From assembly GCF_011075055.1 (NCBI RefSeq), contig NC_058153.1, positions 1,922,001 to 1,986,000 of the forward strand: DNA of 64,000 nucleotides, in the 5' to 3' direction. The notes under the pieces are model-generated. The model was not told the origin of the DNA, did no database searches, and saw only the letters and a program-made list of their open reading frames with translations. Shown here piece after piece: positions 12,599 through 26,600 of the stretch. The DNA comes from Mangifera indica. Its lineage: Eukaryota > Streptophyta > Magnoliopsida > Sapindales > Anacardiaceae. How positions within the stretch are numbered: the stretch's first letter is position 1; each line of letters begins with the position of its first letter. The translations under genes and the position numbers were made by a program.

Positions 12599-14496
12599 CG
12601 AGGATCATGAACGATGACTTGTTCTCAACCTAATTTTTTAAATCTCTCTCCTTATAGCTTCTGGCTTAACGTAGACCTGCTAATAAGAAAAGAAAGAAAG
12701 GCAGATTCGCTTAACCTGCGCACCCTTCTCCGTCAAGCTACCTCCTCTTGAAAGACTTAAATTAACCGCTCACCTATTCCCTCCAACACGATCTCTCGCT
12801 CTCCCTGACCCTCTGAATATTAGTGTTTATTTATTAGTATATTAATTTCAGTAAATTATAGAAATGATAATATTTAAAATTATTTAATTATATAATATAT
12901 TTATTTAATTATAAATAATAATATAATATAATTATGTATTATTTTATTTTAATTTAAAAATAATTAATTATATAATAATATATTATCTAACTATATAATA
13001 ATAATTATTATTAATATTTAAATTAATATTTAGTTTAAATGTAATTAATTTTATTATAAAATTTTATCAACCTATGTTTGGCCAAAAAAATTCACCTACC
13101 TCTAGGTAATATAAATAATATTTTTCAAAAAAAAAATCGAATGATGTTTAAGAAAAATTAATAACATAAAGATAAATTAAAATTTTTATAATTTATTAAT
13201 TTAAAAATAAAAATATTTTTTTATTGATAATACCAAAACTTTTTAAATATAATAATTTACTCGTATGAAAAATAAAAGAAGTGGAAAAGAGGAAGATAGT
13301 GACAATGAAAGTGAGGAGAAATAAATGGATTTTTATGTAATTTAAATATTTATATGCATTTATTTTTGTTAATTTAAAATTATATGGTAATTTTGAAAAA
13401 TAAAATAGTAATTTGATTTATATACTATTTTAAGATTTTTAAGCCAAACCTTGGAGGGGGAAAATGTAATTTACCATAAATTATTGTTGTAATTTACTGG
13501 CACGCCCATTTTGAATGTAAATCAAGTCAAGATTCTCACAACAATTATCATTTATACCCCGTCAAACCTTCCCTTGCCTTCCATGGGCCTCTTTGAATCT
13601 GCACCGTTGATTGGTGGGTATGGCAATGGTTGACTGTAAGAAGGGTTAATTTTTTTTTCATAAATTCACTTGATGTGGGATTTTTTTAATTAATATTAAT
13701 GGCTTTGCATATAAATCCATTGTGGGATGATCTAATTTATCAAATGAGAGGAGGATAAAAGGTGAAAGATATCGTTAACTAAAAATTATAATAAAAGAAT
13801 AATATTATGTAAATAAAAAACTCAAGATTAATAAAATTAATAGAATGTTAAAATTTTCGAATAAAAAAACTTGGATTCGGTTTTTTGTCTGAAACCCTAG
13901 AAAAATTTGTGTACCTAATTTTAAACCACTCACAAATGCTAGAGTTTCAAGATTGGTTCTACTGATTGCATCACTTCTTTCCCTTAAAATCATATCAAAC
14001 ATTAATGACAACAAAATAACCAAATATACATCTTCGTACCAAGATTAAATCAAGTTTGTTGATTGATTCGTGTTTTTGAACGAGGATCCGATAATGATTT
14101 TGTTGAAAGTGAAAGTTAGATGAAGTCGAAAGGTGAAGGATATGGGCAGTTTAGTCATTAAATGAGATGTTTGGTTATTTTTATAACCAGTGACTGATGA
14201 CTAAAATCATATACACCCCTCCAGTATGACTACTTTGATTCATTTCCCACTTTTATATGAGTCTATCATTTAGAAAAAAAGCATATGGAATAAGCGAAGA
14301 AAAGAGCAATGATAATTACAGTTCTGAGTTGCAATTAGCAACTAACTGTTATTAAAGCAGAGCAGCTTATCACCATTGTATCAAGGGAAGGAAAGTCAAT
14401 AGCTGCAATGGGGCATGGGGCTAAATATGGCAGCTAAAGTCCTTCAACTTCCATCTTCTTTGAGAAACCTTCCATCAAAGGGCACAATCGTGAAGA
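12599..14496. other. Intergenic DNA, no gene seen
   Basis: The first ~100 bases contain the EDR1 5' UTR and promoter. Positions ~12830-13480 are extremely A+T-rich, including a MITE-core-like stretch near 12880-13010. A short frame at 13805-14023 has no recognisable similarity. From ~14270 the composition becomes mixed, consistent with the 3' UTR of the P-protein gene. Confidence 0.5.
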
Positions 14497-17400
14497 CTAG
14501 GCAGTAGCCACAGCCTCTTCCTCGGCATAATGTGAAGCTGGGACAAGGGTACAGATGAGGTTCCGGTCACCGTACACATTATCGACACGCCCTGAAAGCA
14601 GTTCCCAGAAAAGTTTCATTAATAATCAAGATGCACATGGAGACTTTAATGCAATGTTTCTATTGTACAAGCCACTCAATGGGCAATAACATTTTTTTCG
14701 TGGAGCCGATGGAATCAAAATTATATAAAACAAACAATGGTACATTGAAGGTCCCATGTAAAAAATAGTCGTAGTTTGATGTATAGCCCACTATAGAACT
14801 CATGGCTGTAGTTCTGATTCTTAAAATGGAAACTACAACCAAGTAATCATTCAAGAATGATCGATGTTGTCGATGAAATTGGGAAGATATAAACAGTAGA
14901 TGGGCGTGCATACCAGTAGTCGGCCAGAACTTAGAAGCGCGGAGCCAGGAAGCAGGGAAGGCTGCATATTCCCTCGAGTATGGTTTTGTCCATGCATCTC
15001 CCATGAGCAAAGATGGTGGATGAGGTGCTCCCTGCACTTAATCAGTTTAGATGATAGATCCGAAAGTTGATGAACTAAACAATAATGGATTCATCAATTT
15101 TAGTAGCTATGTAACAAAGAAACGGCTAAGGTAGTTCAAAAGCCTTCACCTTCAGGACATTGCTGTGGATATCAGCCTTTCCTTGTTCAATCTGGGCAAT
15201 TTCTTCCCTGATGGAGATAAGCGCATTACAAAACCTGTCTAACTCTGCCTGCAGATATATTGAATTTTGTGAGGAAGAGAGAGAGAGAAATGCATAATAG
15301 ATAATAGATGTGAACGAGTCTTACCTTGCTTTCACTTTCAGTTGGTTCAATCATGAGTGTGCCGGGAACAGGCCATGACATTGTAGGTGCATGGAATCCA
15401 TAGTCCATCAGACGCTTGGCAACATCTTCAGGCTCTATCCCAGCAGTATTCTGCAAAAATAATGGGTGTGCGATTAGTCATGGATAAAAGTGGATAAACA
15501 AAAATATTAATACCAACGTATATGCAGAAAGAATAACCTTAAACCCTCTCAAGTCCACAATGAATTCATGAGCACATGTTCCATTGACACCGCGGAAAAG
15601 AACAGGATAATGGTTCTGGAAAACAAACAATCAGCAACAAAATATTATGTAACTCAACCATAACTATCCCGAATTTAACTACAATGGAAAGCATTGTAAA
15701 AAGTAAACCGATAATATGAGTCCAATGCTCAAACCATTTCCTTCTAGGAAAAGTAAGTTTGAGCATAGAGTTTAGTCATCTTGATGAATAGAGCTTGGAC
15801 AAAGGGCGATTATGTATCAGCTGAGCATTGCACCCACCAAATTTATAATAACAGACCATAAAGCAAAAGACAGAAGGGAAAGCTAGGAACCTCCAAACGT
15901 TTTGCCATGTAGTTTGCATTCAAAATAGCTATCTTAGAAGCATCAGTAAGTCCCTTAGACCCCATCATGGCTATGTAAGTATAAGAGATTGGCAAGATTA
16001 GTGCAGAGCCCCAGGGTGCAGCTGAAATGGTACCCAGAGGTTGGGTCTTCTCAGGGGCAGGTATTCCACCAGTGGGTACCTTCATGACAGCAAAAAAGTT
16101 AAAACTGAATGACGATATATTGCAGTAACAGAATACATTACCATAAGTAAGTTAATTTTAAATCACTAACAAAACTTAATAACCCTGGGAGTAGAATCTT
16201 TCAACCATTTGATGTCATTTGATTTGTTAACAATAAGGTAAAACAACTCAAGGAAGCACGTGTTTCTATCCTTTGATGCTTCTTTTTATTAAATGTAATA
16301 ATAAGCATAAATAAAGCACAATGTAAACAGGTAAAAATTCATATGTATGTATATTATTATTTTTCATATGTTTAGTCAAAAAAAATTCACAGATGCAATG
16401 TTTTTCCACAGGAAAAGATACATATGATGCAAAGAAAGAAGCATGAAAAAGTGTGAAGTTGTCAATATAGATGTTTAATGTAAGAGAGCATGTACCACAG
16501 GATGTGAAGGCAGAAAAGGTGTCAAATGTTTCTTCACACCAATAGGACCCATACCGGGACCACCACCTCCATGAGGAATGCAAAATGTTTTGTGAAGATT
16601 GAGGTGGCAAACATCGGCTCCAATGTAACCAGGGCTTGTCAGACCGACCTGTGAAAGCAAAAATTTTCTCAGACTATTTTAAACATCGAGGATATTTTCC
16701 CATGCATTTATTTCAAGAGTTTATTTACATAAGAAAGTTAGAAAGTTTCACGCTGAAAGATATAGAGATCCACACAAAAGGTTACATTCAAATGACCAAA
16801 CGCGGAAGAAGAAGAACTTATGTATCAACATTATGATAAGACAAACTTTACATAAATTAAATCTACTAGTTTAAATTATCAATCCCATTAATACACAGAG
16901 ATTAACCCCTTTCCCCCACCTGACCCAAAAATAGATGCATTTAAATTTAATGAAATTCAAGCAAATAATGTGGATGCTTGAGATTTGACATCAACATGTA
17001 ATTAGGAGTTAACAGGAACACAGAAGGAATACAGACCTGAGCATTCATGTTAGCCCCATCCATGTATACTTGGCCTCCGTTATCGTGAATTATCTTACAT
17101 ATCTCATCTATACCTTCCTCATAGACTCCATGAGTTGAAGGGTATGTGACCTGAAATTTAAATTAGAATCAGATAAAAACTGAAATTGCACCAGGCAAGC
17201 ATTTTTTCCAAAGCCCCTGGTTCCTTTGACAATTTATATATATGACAGACATAACCTCCTGGTCTTGATGCAAAAATACATACCATAAGAGCTGATAGGT
17301 TATCCTTATTAGCTTCTGCAGCCTTCCTTAACTCTTCAATGTTGATGTTCCCCTTTGCATCTGTTCCAACAGAGACAATCTTCATCCCGCACATGGCAGC

Positions 17401-20400
17401 ACTTGCAGGATTTGTCCCATGTGCAGAAACAGGTATAATGCATACATTACGGTGATGGTCTCCTCTTGACTAAAGTTTTCAAGTCATATCATTTTAAGAA
17501 ACAAAAGAGTGTTTCAGGAGAAATTAGTGAGCTTCTATGACTTCAAGACAGTCCAAAAAGAATACAGCAAAAGTTTATAAAAAAAATTCTTCCAACAAGA
17601 TTGCATATTCACATACCATGAGCTCTGCATTAAATTATAGTCACGCCATGGACATAAAAAAGGCCCTTCTGAACGAATTTAAAGGGATCTCAATATTATA
17701 TACATAATGTGCAGAAGCAAGTTCAATTGTGGTTATAATTAGGGCTCTTAATTTGAAAGAGTGATTAAAACTTTCTTTTTTTGAGCTCTACGTTGAGATG
17801 AGTTTCAGGGAGAAAACTTCAAAATGCAAATCTGCGCTATTTCTGAACCAAGGGGAAGTGGAAGTAGTTTGAAAACATGGTTTATTTCAATATACCTTGT
17901 GATATGCGCGGATAACCATCAGCCCAGCATACTCACCAGCAGCACCAGCATTAGGTTGCAAAGAGAAAGAATCAAAGCCAGTTATAGTACACAGAAGTTC
18001 ACCCAGGTTTGTAAACATTTCCTAAAAAAAATAGAAACCATATTTTTTAAAGAAACAATTTACATAGAAAATAAGGAAAGAAGCATGCATCTGCAAGTTC
18101 CATGACAAGAAACATGAGAATCTAGTTACCTGATAACCCAGAGCCTGTTCAGCAGGGGCAAAAGGGTGGATGTTAGTGAAGTTAGGCCATGTCACTGGCA
18201 TCATCTCAGTTGTTGCGTTCAATTTCATTGTACAAGAACCCAATGGAATCATACTGTGGCACAATGAGAGATCCTTTGATTGTAAACGATGAATGTATCT
18301 AAGCAACTCATGCTCTGTGTGGTACCTAGTGATAAAATATTATAAGTCAGAGCGTCCGCTAAATTGTGAACAATGGGTAGTTTGAATATTGGAAAAGATT
18401 ATACGTGTTAAAGATGGGGTGTGTCAGAAATGGCCTCTCCCTTTTTAGCCCAGAAGGAATTACAGTCTGAACCTCTTCTGCAAGTGATGCAGCAGTGAAC
18501 GAAACCTGGTAACTCGAACATAAAAAGGTGCAAATTAAATGAAAAAGAAAATTATAATTAATTTGGAATAAAATAGTTGTGATTGAAAGAACCATAATAC
18601 TCACAGGTTTGCCACCAGCGAAAACTTTGAAAAGCTTGTCAACATCCTCCAAAGTAGTTGTTTCATCAAAAGAAACAGTGATCTGAAAGACAACAGAAAT
18701 GCAATATCTCATTACACATCATCACACACAAACAGTCTGCACAAAACGCAAAAGTTACACATACAGTGTTGGAATCCACAACCCGGAGATTCATTTCGCT
18801 CTGGTAGGCAGCATCAGCAACGGCATGAGCATCTGCACACTTCACTTTTACAGTGTCAAAGAAGGGAAGGGCCTGGACTTCTACTGTTCCAAGTTTTTTC
18901 AGCCCAAGTGCAAATGTACCAGCAAGACCATGGACTCTTTGGGAAATGGTTTTAAGGCCCTCAGGTCCATGATAAACAGCATACATAGCCGCCATGTTTG
19001 CAAGTAATGCCTAAATAAAACATGATAAAAACCAAAGCAAAGCTAATTCATTAAACATATACTAAGGGCCAGTTGTGTGTATAGAACATCGGACAAAACA
19101 TGTTGACAGTAAAGACCTTGAGCTAGTTAGGGTGTATCTCAAAATGTTTCACAAAATCTATGGCATCTTTTCGTCTTGAAACAAGCAAGCCCTATAGACA
19201 AAACATAAATGCAATTAGATAAACAATAATCTCTTACTTGAGCAGTGCAGATGTTGCTGGTAGCCTTATCCCTGCGGATATGCTGCTCCCGAGTCTGCAT
19301 AGCCATGCGGAGAGCAGGTTTGCCTGTAGAATCAACACTAACACCAATAATTCTCCCTGGCATCATTCTTTTGTACTCCTGGGAGGTAGCCAAAAATGCT
19401 GCATGAGGGCCTCCATACCCCATTGGCACACCAAACCTCTGAGCAGAGCCAACAACAATATCAGCCCCCAATTCACCTGGAGGCTTCAACATTGTCAATG
19501 CTAACAAATCTGATGCCATGACAACCCTAACCCCATTAGAATGAGCGTTCTTAATAAACTCCCCAAAATCTAAAACTTCACCTTCTGTGCCTGGATACTG
19601 AACCAAAACACCACAAACATCCCCTGATTTGTAATCAATATCCTTAAGATCTGAAACAACAATTTTAAGATCAAATCCACCTGCCCTAGTAATACAAATA
19701 TCAATGGTTTGAGGGTGGCAGTTGCTAGCAATAATAAATGTCTTCTTCTTTCCCTTCAGTATGTTATTGCACATTGCCATTGCCTCAGCAGCAGCTGTTC
19801 CCTCATCAAGCAATGAGGCATTCGACATAGGCAATCCAGTAAGATCTGTAATCATTGTCTGGAAATTAAGCAAAGACTCAAGTCTTCCTTGAGATATTTC
19901 GGCTTGGTAAGGGGTGTACTGTGTGTACCATGCTGGATTCTCCATTATATTCCTCAGAATCACAGGTGGAACGGTAGTGTTATAGTAGCCCATACCAATA
20001 AATGACTTAAAAACCTTGTTCTTTGATGCCAAGTATTGCATGTGTTCGATCATTTGGCTTTCAGTTAAACCTTCATCAAACTTAGAAAACTTTATTGAAT
20101 CAATACGTATAGATTTTGGCACAGTAGCGTCAATAAGTGCATCAAGGTTATCAAAACCACACAACTCAGACATTTTGGTTTGTTCTTCAGGGGTTGCTGA
20201 GTTATGGCGACGAGGGAAAGTATCACTTGGTTTCAGAGCCTCAACAGAGATGGCCCGAGTTTGTGACCCAAGACCATGACCGACACCATTATAGGACACA
20301 TTTCTAGGCGGTAACAAGTCTGATCTTGTATTTCTGGATACAAATGGTGACAATGAAGAGACATACCTTGAAGGTGTGTACAAAGCAGTGGACTTTGAAG

Positions 20401-20497
20401 AGTTCAATGATGATTCATAGTGGTGGCGTGACTGCTTCGACTCATTAACCAGGCGTTTAAGGATTGCTCGGTTCGCGAGCTTCCGTGCACGTTCCAT
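14497..20497 (-). CDS. Glycine dehydrogenase (decarboxylating), P-protein, mitochondrial
   Basis: Fifteen exons join in frame to 1,054 aa: 19238-20497, 18765-19010, 18605-18682, 18405-18505, 18130-18325, 17896-18021, 17284-17469, 17037-17150, 16496-16648, 15891-16079, 15538-15615, 15325-15450, 15150-15248, 14914-15031, 14497-14591. This is the PLP-dependent subunit of the mitochondrial glycine cleavage system. It decarboxylates glycine and passes the aminomethyl group to H-protein, the central photorespiratory step in leaves. The N-terminus is rich in Arg and Ser and lacks acidic residues, as in a mitochondrial presequence. The PLP lysine is Lys789 in [16 protein letters not shown]. The Gly-rich loop and the C-terminal [12 protein letters not shown] are intact. 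Length matches plant P-proteins (about 1,040-1,060 aa). No lesions were seen. Confidence 0.97.
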
Positions 20498-22459
20498 GAA
20501 TACCCAGAGAAGCAGGGGCTCTTACAAACTCAAGAATAAGAGTTAATGAAGCAAGCAAATGGGGTTGTTGGAAAAGCTAGAAGGCCAAAGAAAGTTAATA
20601 TCTTTATTCTGGTTCCGTAAAGACTGTCAACATATACTGAATATTTGTCTACTTATAAATCTATAAACAGAGAGATACAAATAAAAATAAAGATGAATTT
20701 TGAGTTGAAGATCTATTTGTGGTTGGTGGTGGGTGGTGACTGAACAGCTACGAAGATAAAGACAGTGTTGAAGTTATCATATCACCATTTGCAAAACATC
20801 AAATAAATGTATGGAAGAAACTAAAGCAAAATAGATTGAAATTCAATGGATCAAAACGGGCTTAGAAAATTTATGGTAAATATACCAATTTGGTGGCTGA
20901 CTCTGTTTCACAATCAATTTATCTCTCTGTCTCAGCTCTCACACATTTAAACAGAAAAAATTTAGGGCTTAGCATTGCCAAATATATAGGCAGAAAAATC
21001 TGTACTTTTTCCAAACCCGCTGCTATTTTTCTCCATTAAACTTTTCTCCCAACGGAACTGAGATATCTTGTGGTAAATTGGTAATTTGTTAAGTTTTGTT
21101 AGGTGGGTCCTGAAGAGGGCGACTCGGTTGAAAATGGTTAGATTGTCCTTGGGAAAAATGTCTGTGGCTGACATTTTACTTACCAAGTCAGATTTAGTTT
21201 TGTTATGGTCTTGTTGGTATAACCACAACCGTTTGATTTTAAAACCAACGGTCAGGATGAGACTATGCGATGGCAACTCTGATCTGGTGTACCGTTGGAA
21301 ATGGAAACAATAGCTTTTCTTTTATTAGCAGGAGGGTGGCAACATATTTATGTCAGGCGTTTGGTAGGGGCAATGCTCATTTACAAGGCTACTAATATAT
21401 TATTATCATTGGAGATACTTTTATTTTTGAATATATATTAAAAATATTATGTATATTTATTTTTAAATATATATATATAAATATTATTTTATTATATTAA
21501 TATTAATTCTAATATTATTGATAAAATATCATAATTATTTTTATATATTAATTTTATTAAATATAATAATAATTTATTGTTAATGATATGTATTTTTATG
21601 ATAATATTTTATTTTTTATAATAAAAACTACATCCTAAATTAAATGATTTTCAAACTTAATTAATTAGAAGGATTCCAATTAAGGAAAGTCTATACCAAA
21701 TTAATTAACTCCTTTAAGGGTTATACAAATATAATCAAAATCCAAATTTAAATAAGGAAATACCTTTATTGTGATTTTAAAATCAATAAGATAAAGTCAA
21801 GAGTTTGATCTCGATATAATGTCAAAGAAAACTTAACTTTATACTCTTTTATATATAAAATTTTCTTTTTTAACATTCAAACTACCTTATTGGAGGTTGG
21901 AAAATTAAACATGCTTAAACTTGAAAACTCGAGCATTAATTAGATTTAGAACAATGTAATGTATAAACAGTTTTGAGTACACAATTAGATAAATAAATGA
22001 TATGTTATTATATAATTAGGTATTATTTTATTTTTAATTCAAAATCATCAAATTATATGATAATATATTATACGTATACTCAATCAATAAAACTATGTGT
22101 ACCTACTTTGGGTACACAAATGTATATACATTTATATGTGTCCTCATATGATTGGATGAATTTGAATTAAGAATAAAACAATAACCAATCATATGATGAC
22201 ACATATGAATGTGTATATATTTGTGTACCCAAAGTAGGTATACATAGTATTGTTCATACTCAATTATGTATTTAAAACTATATACACGTATTTTTATTAT
22301 ATATGGATTAGTACAAGTTAGCCATGGCAAATCAAAGCAAACCAACATATTAGTTTGCGACACTATGAAAAGATTATGACCTCTCTTTCTTTTGCAAGAG
22401 CAAACAGGCAAAAATTAAGTCCTGATAATAAATAATATAAAATGCCAATCAAAATAAAG
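20498..22459. other. Intergenic DNA, no gene seen
   Basis: The first few hundred bases upstream of the P-protein start codon should hold its 5' UTR and promoter. Overlapping frames near 20962-21313 occur on both strands but resemble nothing I know. From 21395 on the sequence is strongly A+T-rich and repeat-derived, including the inverted-repeat element at 22092-22249. Confidence 0.5.
22092..22249. mobile_element. MITE with ~63-bp terminal inverted repeats
   Basis: The left arm begins actatgtgtacctactttgg and runs on through gtacacaaatgtatatacat to tcatatgattgg. The right arm, read in reverse, gives the same series: tactatgtatacctactttg, then ggtacacaaatatatacaca, and so on to catatgattgg. 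A ~30-base A+T-rich centre, aatttgaattaagaataaaa, separates them. No coding capacity is present, so it would depend on an autonomous element. This is the best-preserved copy of a family seen many times in the window. Confidence 0.8.
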
Positions 22460-23690
22460 CTAACTTTGAATGAAGCCACAGGATAGCTCCATTAGCAGGA
22501 TTGCAGCTTCTTCAACATCCGGCGGAAACACTTGTTTAAGGCCAGAATTCTTGTTTAAACTTAGAGCAAAATCCTTAAAGCAAAGCTTTCTCTGGGATTG
22601 ATGATGAGGAGGAGGATCTGGAGACTTGTTGCATTGTTTTTTATACTGGGCAATATAGGCTGTACGTGATTTCTTCTCCTTGCTTTGCAACTTCATCTTG
22701 CAGTCAGTGGCAACAGCAATTGTGCCGTTTGCAGCTGCTTCCATGGCTGCCCTTCTTGCCTTCCTTTGCCGAATACCACAAGCATTACAAAGGGACTGCA
22801 CCAACACACAAAATAAGAAAGGTTTACCTTTATATAATGCATTTTTCAAATTAGAAAGAAGAAAAATTCAGGACCTTGGGACCACGAGGGCCGCTCCTCC
22901 AGAGGGGGGTGGTGGTGGTGTTACAGTCTGCGCAGACTCTAATGGTGTTGTTGCTGTTAATAAAAGAATTGGCTTCGTTAGTCTCATCCATTTGATATTG
23001 AAGTTTTTGGGTAATTTTTGCAGATTCTTCGGTTCTTGTGCAATTCGAGTTCATCATTTTTTGCATCAGCCTCATCTTCGAGGGCATCCATTTAGCTGCT
23101 GAACCGTTTTCAGCAGTTTTATTTCCTTTTGTAGCCTCTCTTATATACAGCGACATGTCCATCATCGGCTGAAGTGAGGAAGAAGAAATTGCATCTACAT
23201 CAGTTAATCCTCCTTCGCCCATGCACTGATTAACCTAAGATCGATCAAGAAAGAGTCAAATTAGCAAAAGGCCAAAGATTTTTATATATGCTGTTATGTG
23301 TAATATATATTTCATGTACTATCACTCTAGAATTAAGCCATGATCACGAGAGAAATCAAGAAATTAAACCCATAAACTAGAGAAGAAACACTAAAAGATC
23401 AAAGATCAGTATGAGATAAATAATCAAAACCACGAGAGAAGAATTTAAGAAGGTATATAACATGAAGTTGTAGCAAGTTCATGTGATCTTGCCTTCTGAT
23501 CATGTTGTTGCCAGTCTTCAATTATAGCCATTCTTTGATCTTGAGTTGCGCTAAAAAAAGTAGGACATGAGAGAGGAGGAGGTGGGGGATGTGATGATGA
23601 TGACAGGAGTAGCTGCAAATGTTGTTCATTGTTTTGCTCTTGTGCGAGTGCAAAAGAAGAGTGAGGTGGGTTCATATAAACAGGTGCCAT
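22460..23690 (-). CDS. B-class GATA transcription factor with LLM domain (GNC/CGA1-like)
   Basis: Three exons are inferred: 23493-23690, 22875-23234 and 22460-22795, totalling 297 aa. The single GATA zinc finger is split by intron 2. It reads CADC, an 18-residue loop containing TPLWRSGPRGPKSLC, then CNACGIR, the C-X2-C-X18-C-X2-C pattern of plant B-class GATAs. The C-terminus contains EEAAILLMELSCG, the leucine-leucine-methionine domain typical of GNC, GNL/CGA1 and related factors. The N-terminal MAPVYMNPP and SCPTFF motifs are shared with GATA21/22. In Arabidopsis these nuclear proteins promote greening and chloroplast development downstream of light, cytokinin and gibberellin. Exon 1 can only be joined in frame through a GC donor (AAG|GCAAGA); a GT alternative would bring in a stop. 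Confidence 0.9.
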
Positions 23691-26600
23691 GGCGAGAGAA
23701 GAGAGGGGTCCAGCGAAGATGGACGATATGGAATGGGATAGGGCAAAGAATGATCACAATCCAAAAAGAAACTAGATCAAAGCAGAAAAGGGACTTATAA
23801 GGAAGGGAAATAATGAAGAGAGGGGAAGGGAAGAAGAGATAGCTAGAGGCCTGAAAGCCATTCCCGTGACTTGATGTCATCCAAATAAAACAAGACAAAC
23901 TGAGAAGGAGGGGTAGAAAGCGACAACTCAACCCAGCATGAAAAAGGCCCGTCAGTAAAACTTCTTTTATCTGGCTAGCTACAGGGTTGACACGAACTGT
24001 CTGAACCAGGACACCTTTCGGTTGAGGTAGCTTAAAATGAAAAATATTTTGCTTTCGGGTAGATTGAGTTATAGTTAAAAGTTGTTCGAATTTAGTTTAA
24101 ATAAAAAATTATTTGATTTGATTCAAATTAAATATGTAATTCAAATCAATTATTTAAATTTATGATTTGATTTAATTTATATTTATAGATCAAATTGATA
24201 ATTTAAATTCATAATTAATTAATAAAATCACATCTTTTTATTTAAATAATATACAAAACTATTTATTAAAGTTATAAATTTGAGTTAAACCGAATTAAAA
24301 ATTTTAATTATCAATTCTAACTATAAATCTTCATTGAATTAGTCACAAATTTAAACTTCCAATTTAAATAATGTATTCGAGTCAGGCTCAAACTAAACCA
24401 AACCAGATCAAATATCTATTAACTCGAATTCGACTCAATTTTAAAAATAAATTGAACCTTTCAATTTAAATTTAATTCAAATTTAAATTAAAGAAATTTA
24501 AACAAAATCAGATTAAATTAAACTAACTTCTAAGATCAGGACAACTCAGTTGGGATCAAGCCCTAGCCAGCCATCTCTCATACCCAATTGATCACTTCTC
24601 AGTAAACACATAAACCATATATTATATGTGTTTTGTGTCTTCATGCATTTAAGTTTTTATGCCCTACACATCCCATGTCGTCCTTTCAATCTTCTTTTCT
24701 CTGCGTGTGGCAGAGGGCAGAAGATTCATATCTACCCCTCTGGGTTTGAAATAGCCAAGATAAAGTCGAGCAATAATTCTATTGCTAAGTTTCCACTGCC
24801 GAAGCACAGTGTAACTTGTGCCAATGGAAGATAGATTGGGGAGTGGGATGATGCAGATATATATATACATAAACTGGGAAGAAAGATGGGCTGCATGCAT
24901 GGGAGCACCTGGTGTTTTAGTGTTGCCAAAACGCCTTAATGGCTTTTGCAGGCTTGGGGCCCTGACAGCCTCTTTTGTCCCCACGTTTTTCTGATCTTTT
25001 TCAGTTACTTTTACTGGTAACTATACACATTCATCTCCAGTTAAAGAAATAAATTTATATCAAGCTCTGTTGTCCCTTTTCTTTTTTGTCATCTGTCATT
25101 TTGATTCCTTCCTTCCTTTGTTGCCTGGAGAAAGCCCTACAATATCAAAACAACAGAAGGTCTCCCTACAGCCACGTATCACTTCCTGGTCACTTGTCTT
25201 GATATATATGTGTGTGGATCAAAGAGGCTACAACGTAACCTAATTCAAAGGAAAAATCACAGTCGTTGCATGGGATATTTTGGTAGACTTTATAAATTAT
25301 CTATATCACTGAATTATTGAAAAAAAATCAGGTGACCTGTTAAGATAGATTCCGAATATATTTTTCTAATATATATATGATATTATTTTCCAGTATATTT
25401 ATAATTTGAGACACTATCAGTTTAAAAAAATAGTCGCTTTCATCCCTAAATTGTAAATTTTGGGTTTTAATATTTTTCTAATTATCCCACCACCCCTTAC
25501 TTTTGAGGACTTTTAACTTCACCCCACAGTACACAAAAGAGAATTCTACTTTCGGCCGGTTAGTTCTTTTCTGATGGTGTTCTCTCGTTTTCCCTGCCAT
25601 CACTTGTCTCTGTTGGTTCCTCCTCACTAGTTCACCCTTTTTCGGCGTTATTCCTCTTTTCTGTGTATTGGTTACTCTTTTCCGGCTATTCGCTCTTCTT
25701 TTTGGGCCATTAACGGGTGTCTTCGGCGCTCGACTTTCGTCAAATAAGCAGTGGAGGCTTGTTTTTCCAGTGACAAAACAGACGACTTTTTGGTCATTTT
25801 CTCCCATCGGATCTCTTCTCCGGCTAGCAGAAACACTTTCCAATTTACTTTTAGCTCTCCGGCAGTGGTGGATTTTCTCTCTGACGATCCTGCATTCCAT
25901 CAGGTACGAGTTTGAATCTTTGCATCGGTGCATATCTTTGCTTAATTTTTGTGTTTCCAATTTGGTTACTGTTTTGATTTTGGATTATACTATACTGTTT
26001 GGACACTTGGATAATACTTTTCCGGGTTGGAGAAAAAATTAGAAATTGTATTTTCAGCTTGGATTCTGTTGGGCTTAAATTAATGTAGAATTATCTTGGG
26101 CTTGGATTGTGCTTTGACATGTATTGGGCTTTAATTACTATTGACCATTGATAGTCCTAGGCGTGGGTCGCTGTTGGTTTTCTTTTATTGACTGTTTCGG
26201 GCTATTGAATTGGTAAGTTTGATTAGGTATTATTTTGGTCAACAATGTTATCTGCATGCAATTGTGTATATAAATGATCATATAATTAAATAATTTTAAA
26301 TTAAATATAATATAATATCTAATTATATAATAATATATTATTTATACACTCAATTATATACTTAAAAACACGTACATATAATTTTGCTTTATTTGGATTT
26401 ATTCATTTCATAGATTAGGTGGATATCTCACAGCCAATTAGTGATATTCTTAATAGTACAAACTATGTCTTTTATATCCAACAAATCAAAAGACAAAACA
26501 CGGAAACATTCAATTATATCGAGATGCTAGAAGAATGAGACAACAAAAACAGTTAAGATGTGTCGAGTTGTGCTCATATCACATTAGTTTAAATTTTGTA

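Noticed and set aside
25478..25960. 160-codon minus-strand frame and overlapping plus-strand frame (25668-26042)
   Set aside because: Mutually overlapping frames on both strands in a pyrimidine-rich stretch, no similarity to known proteins, no supporting splice context.
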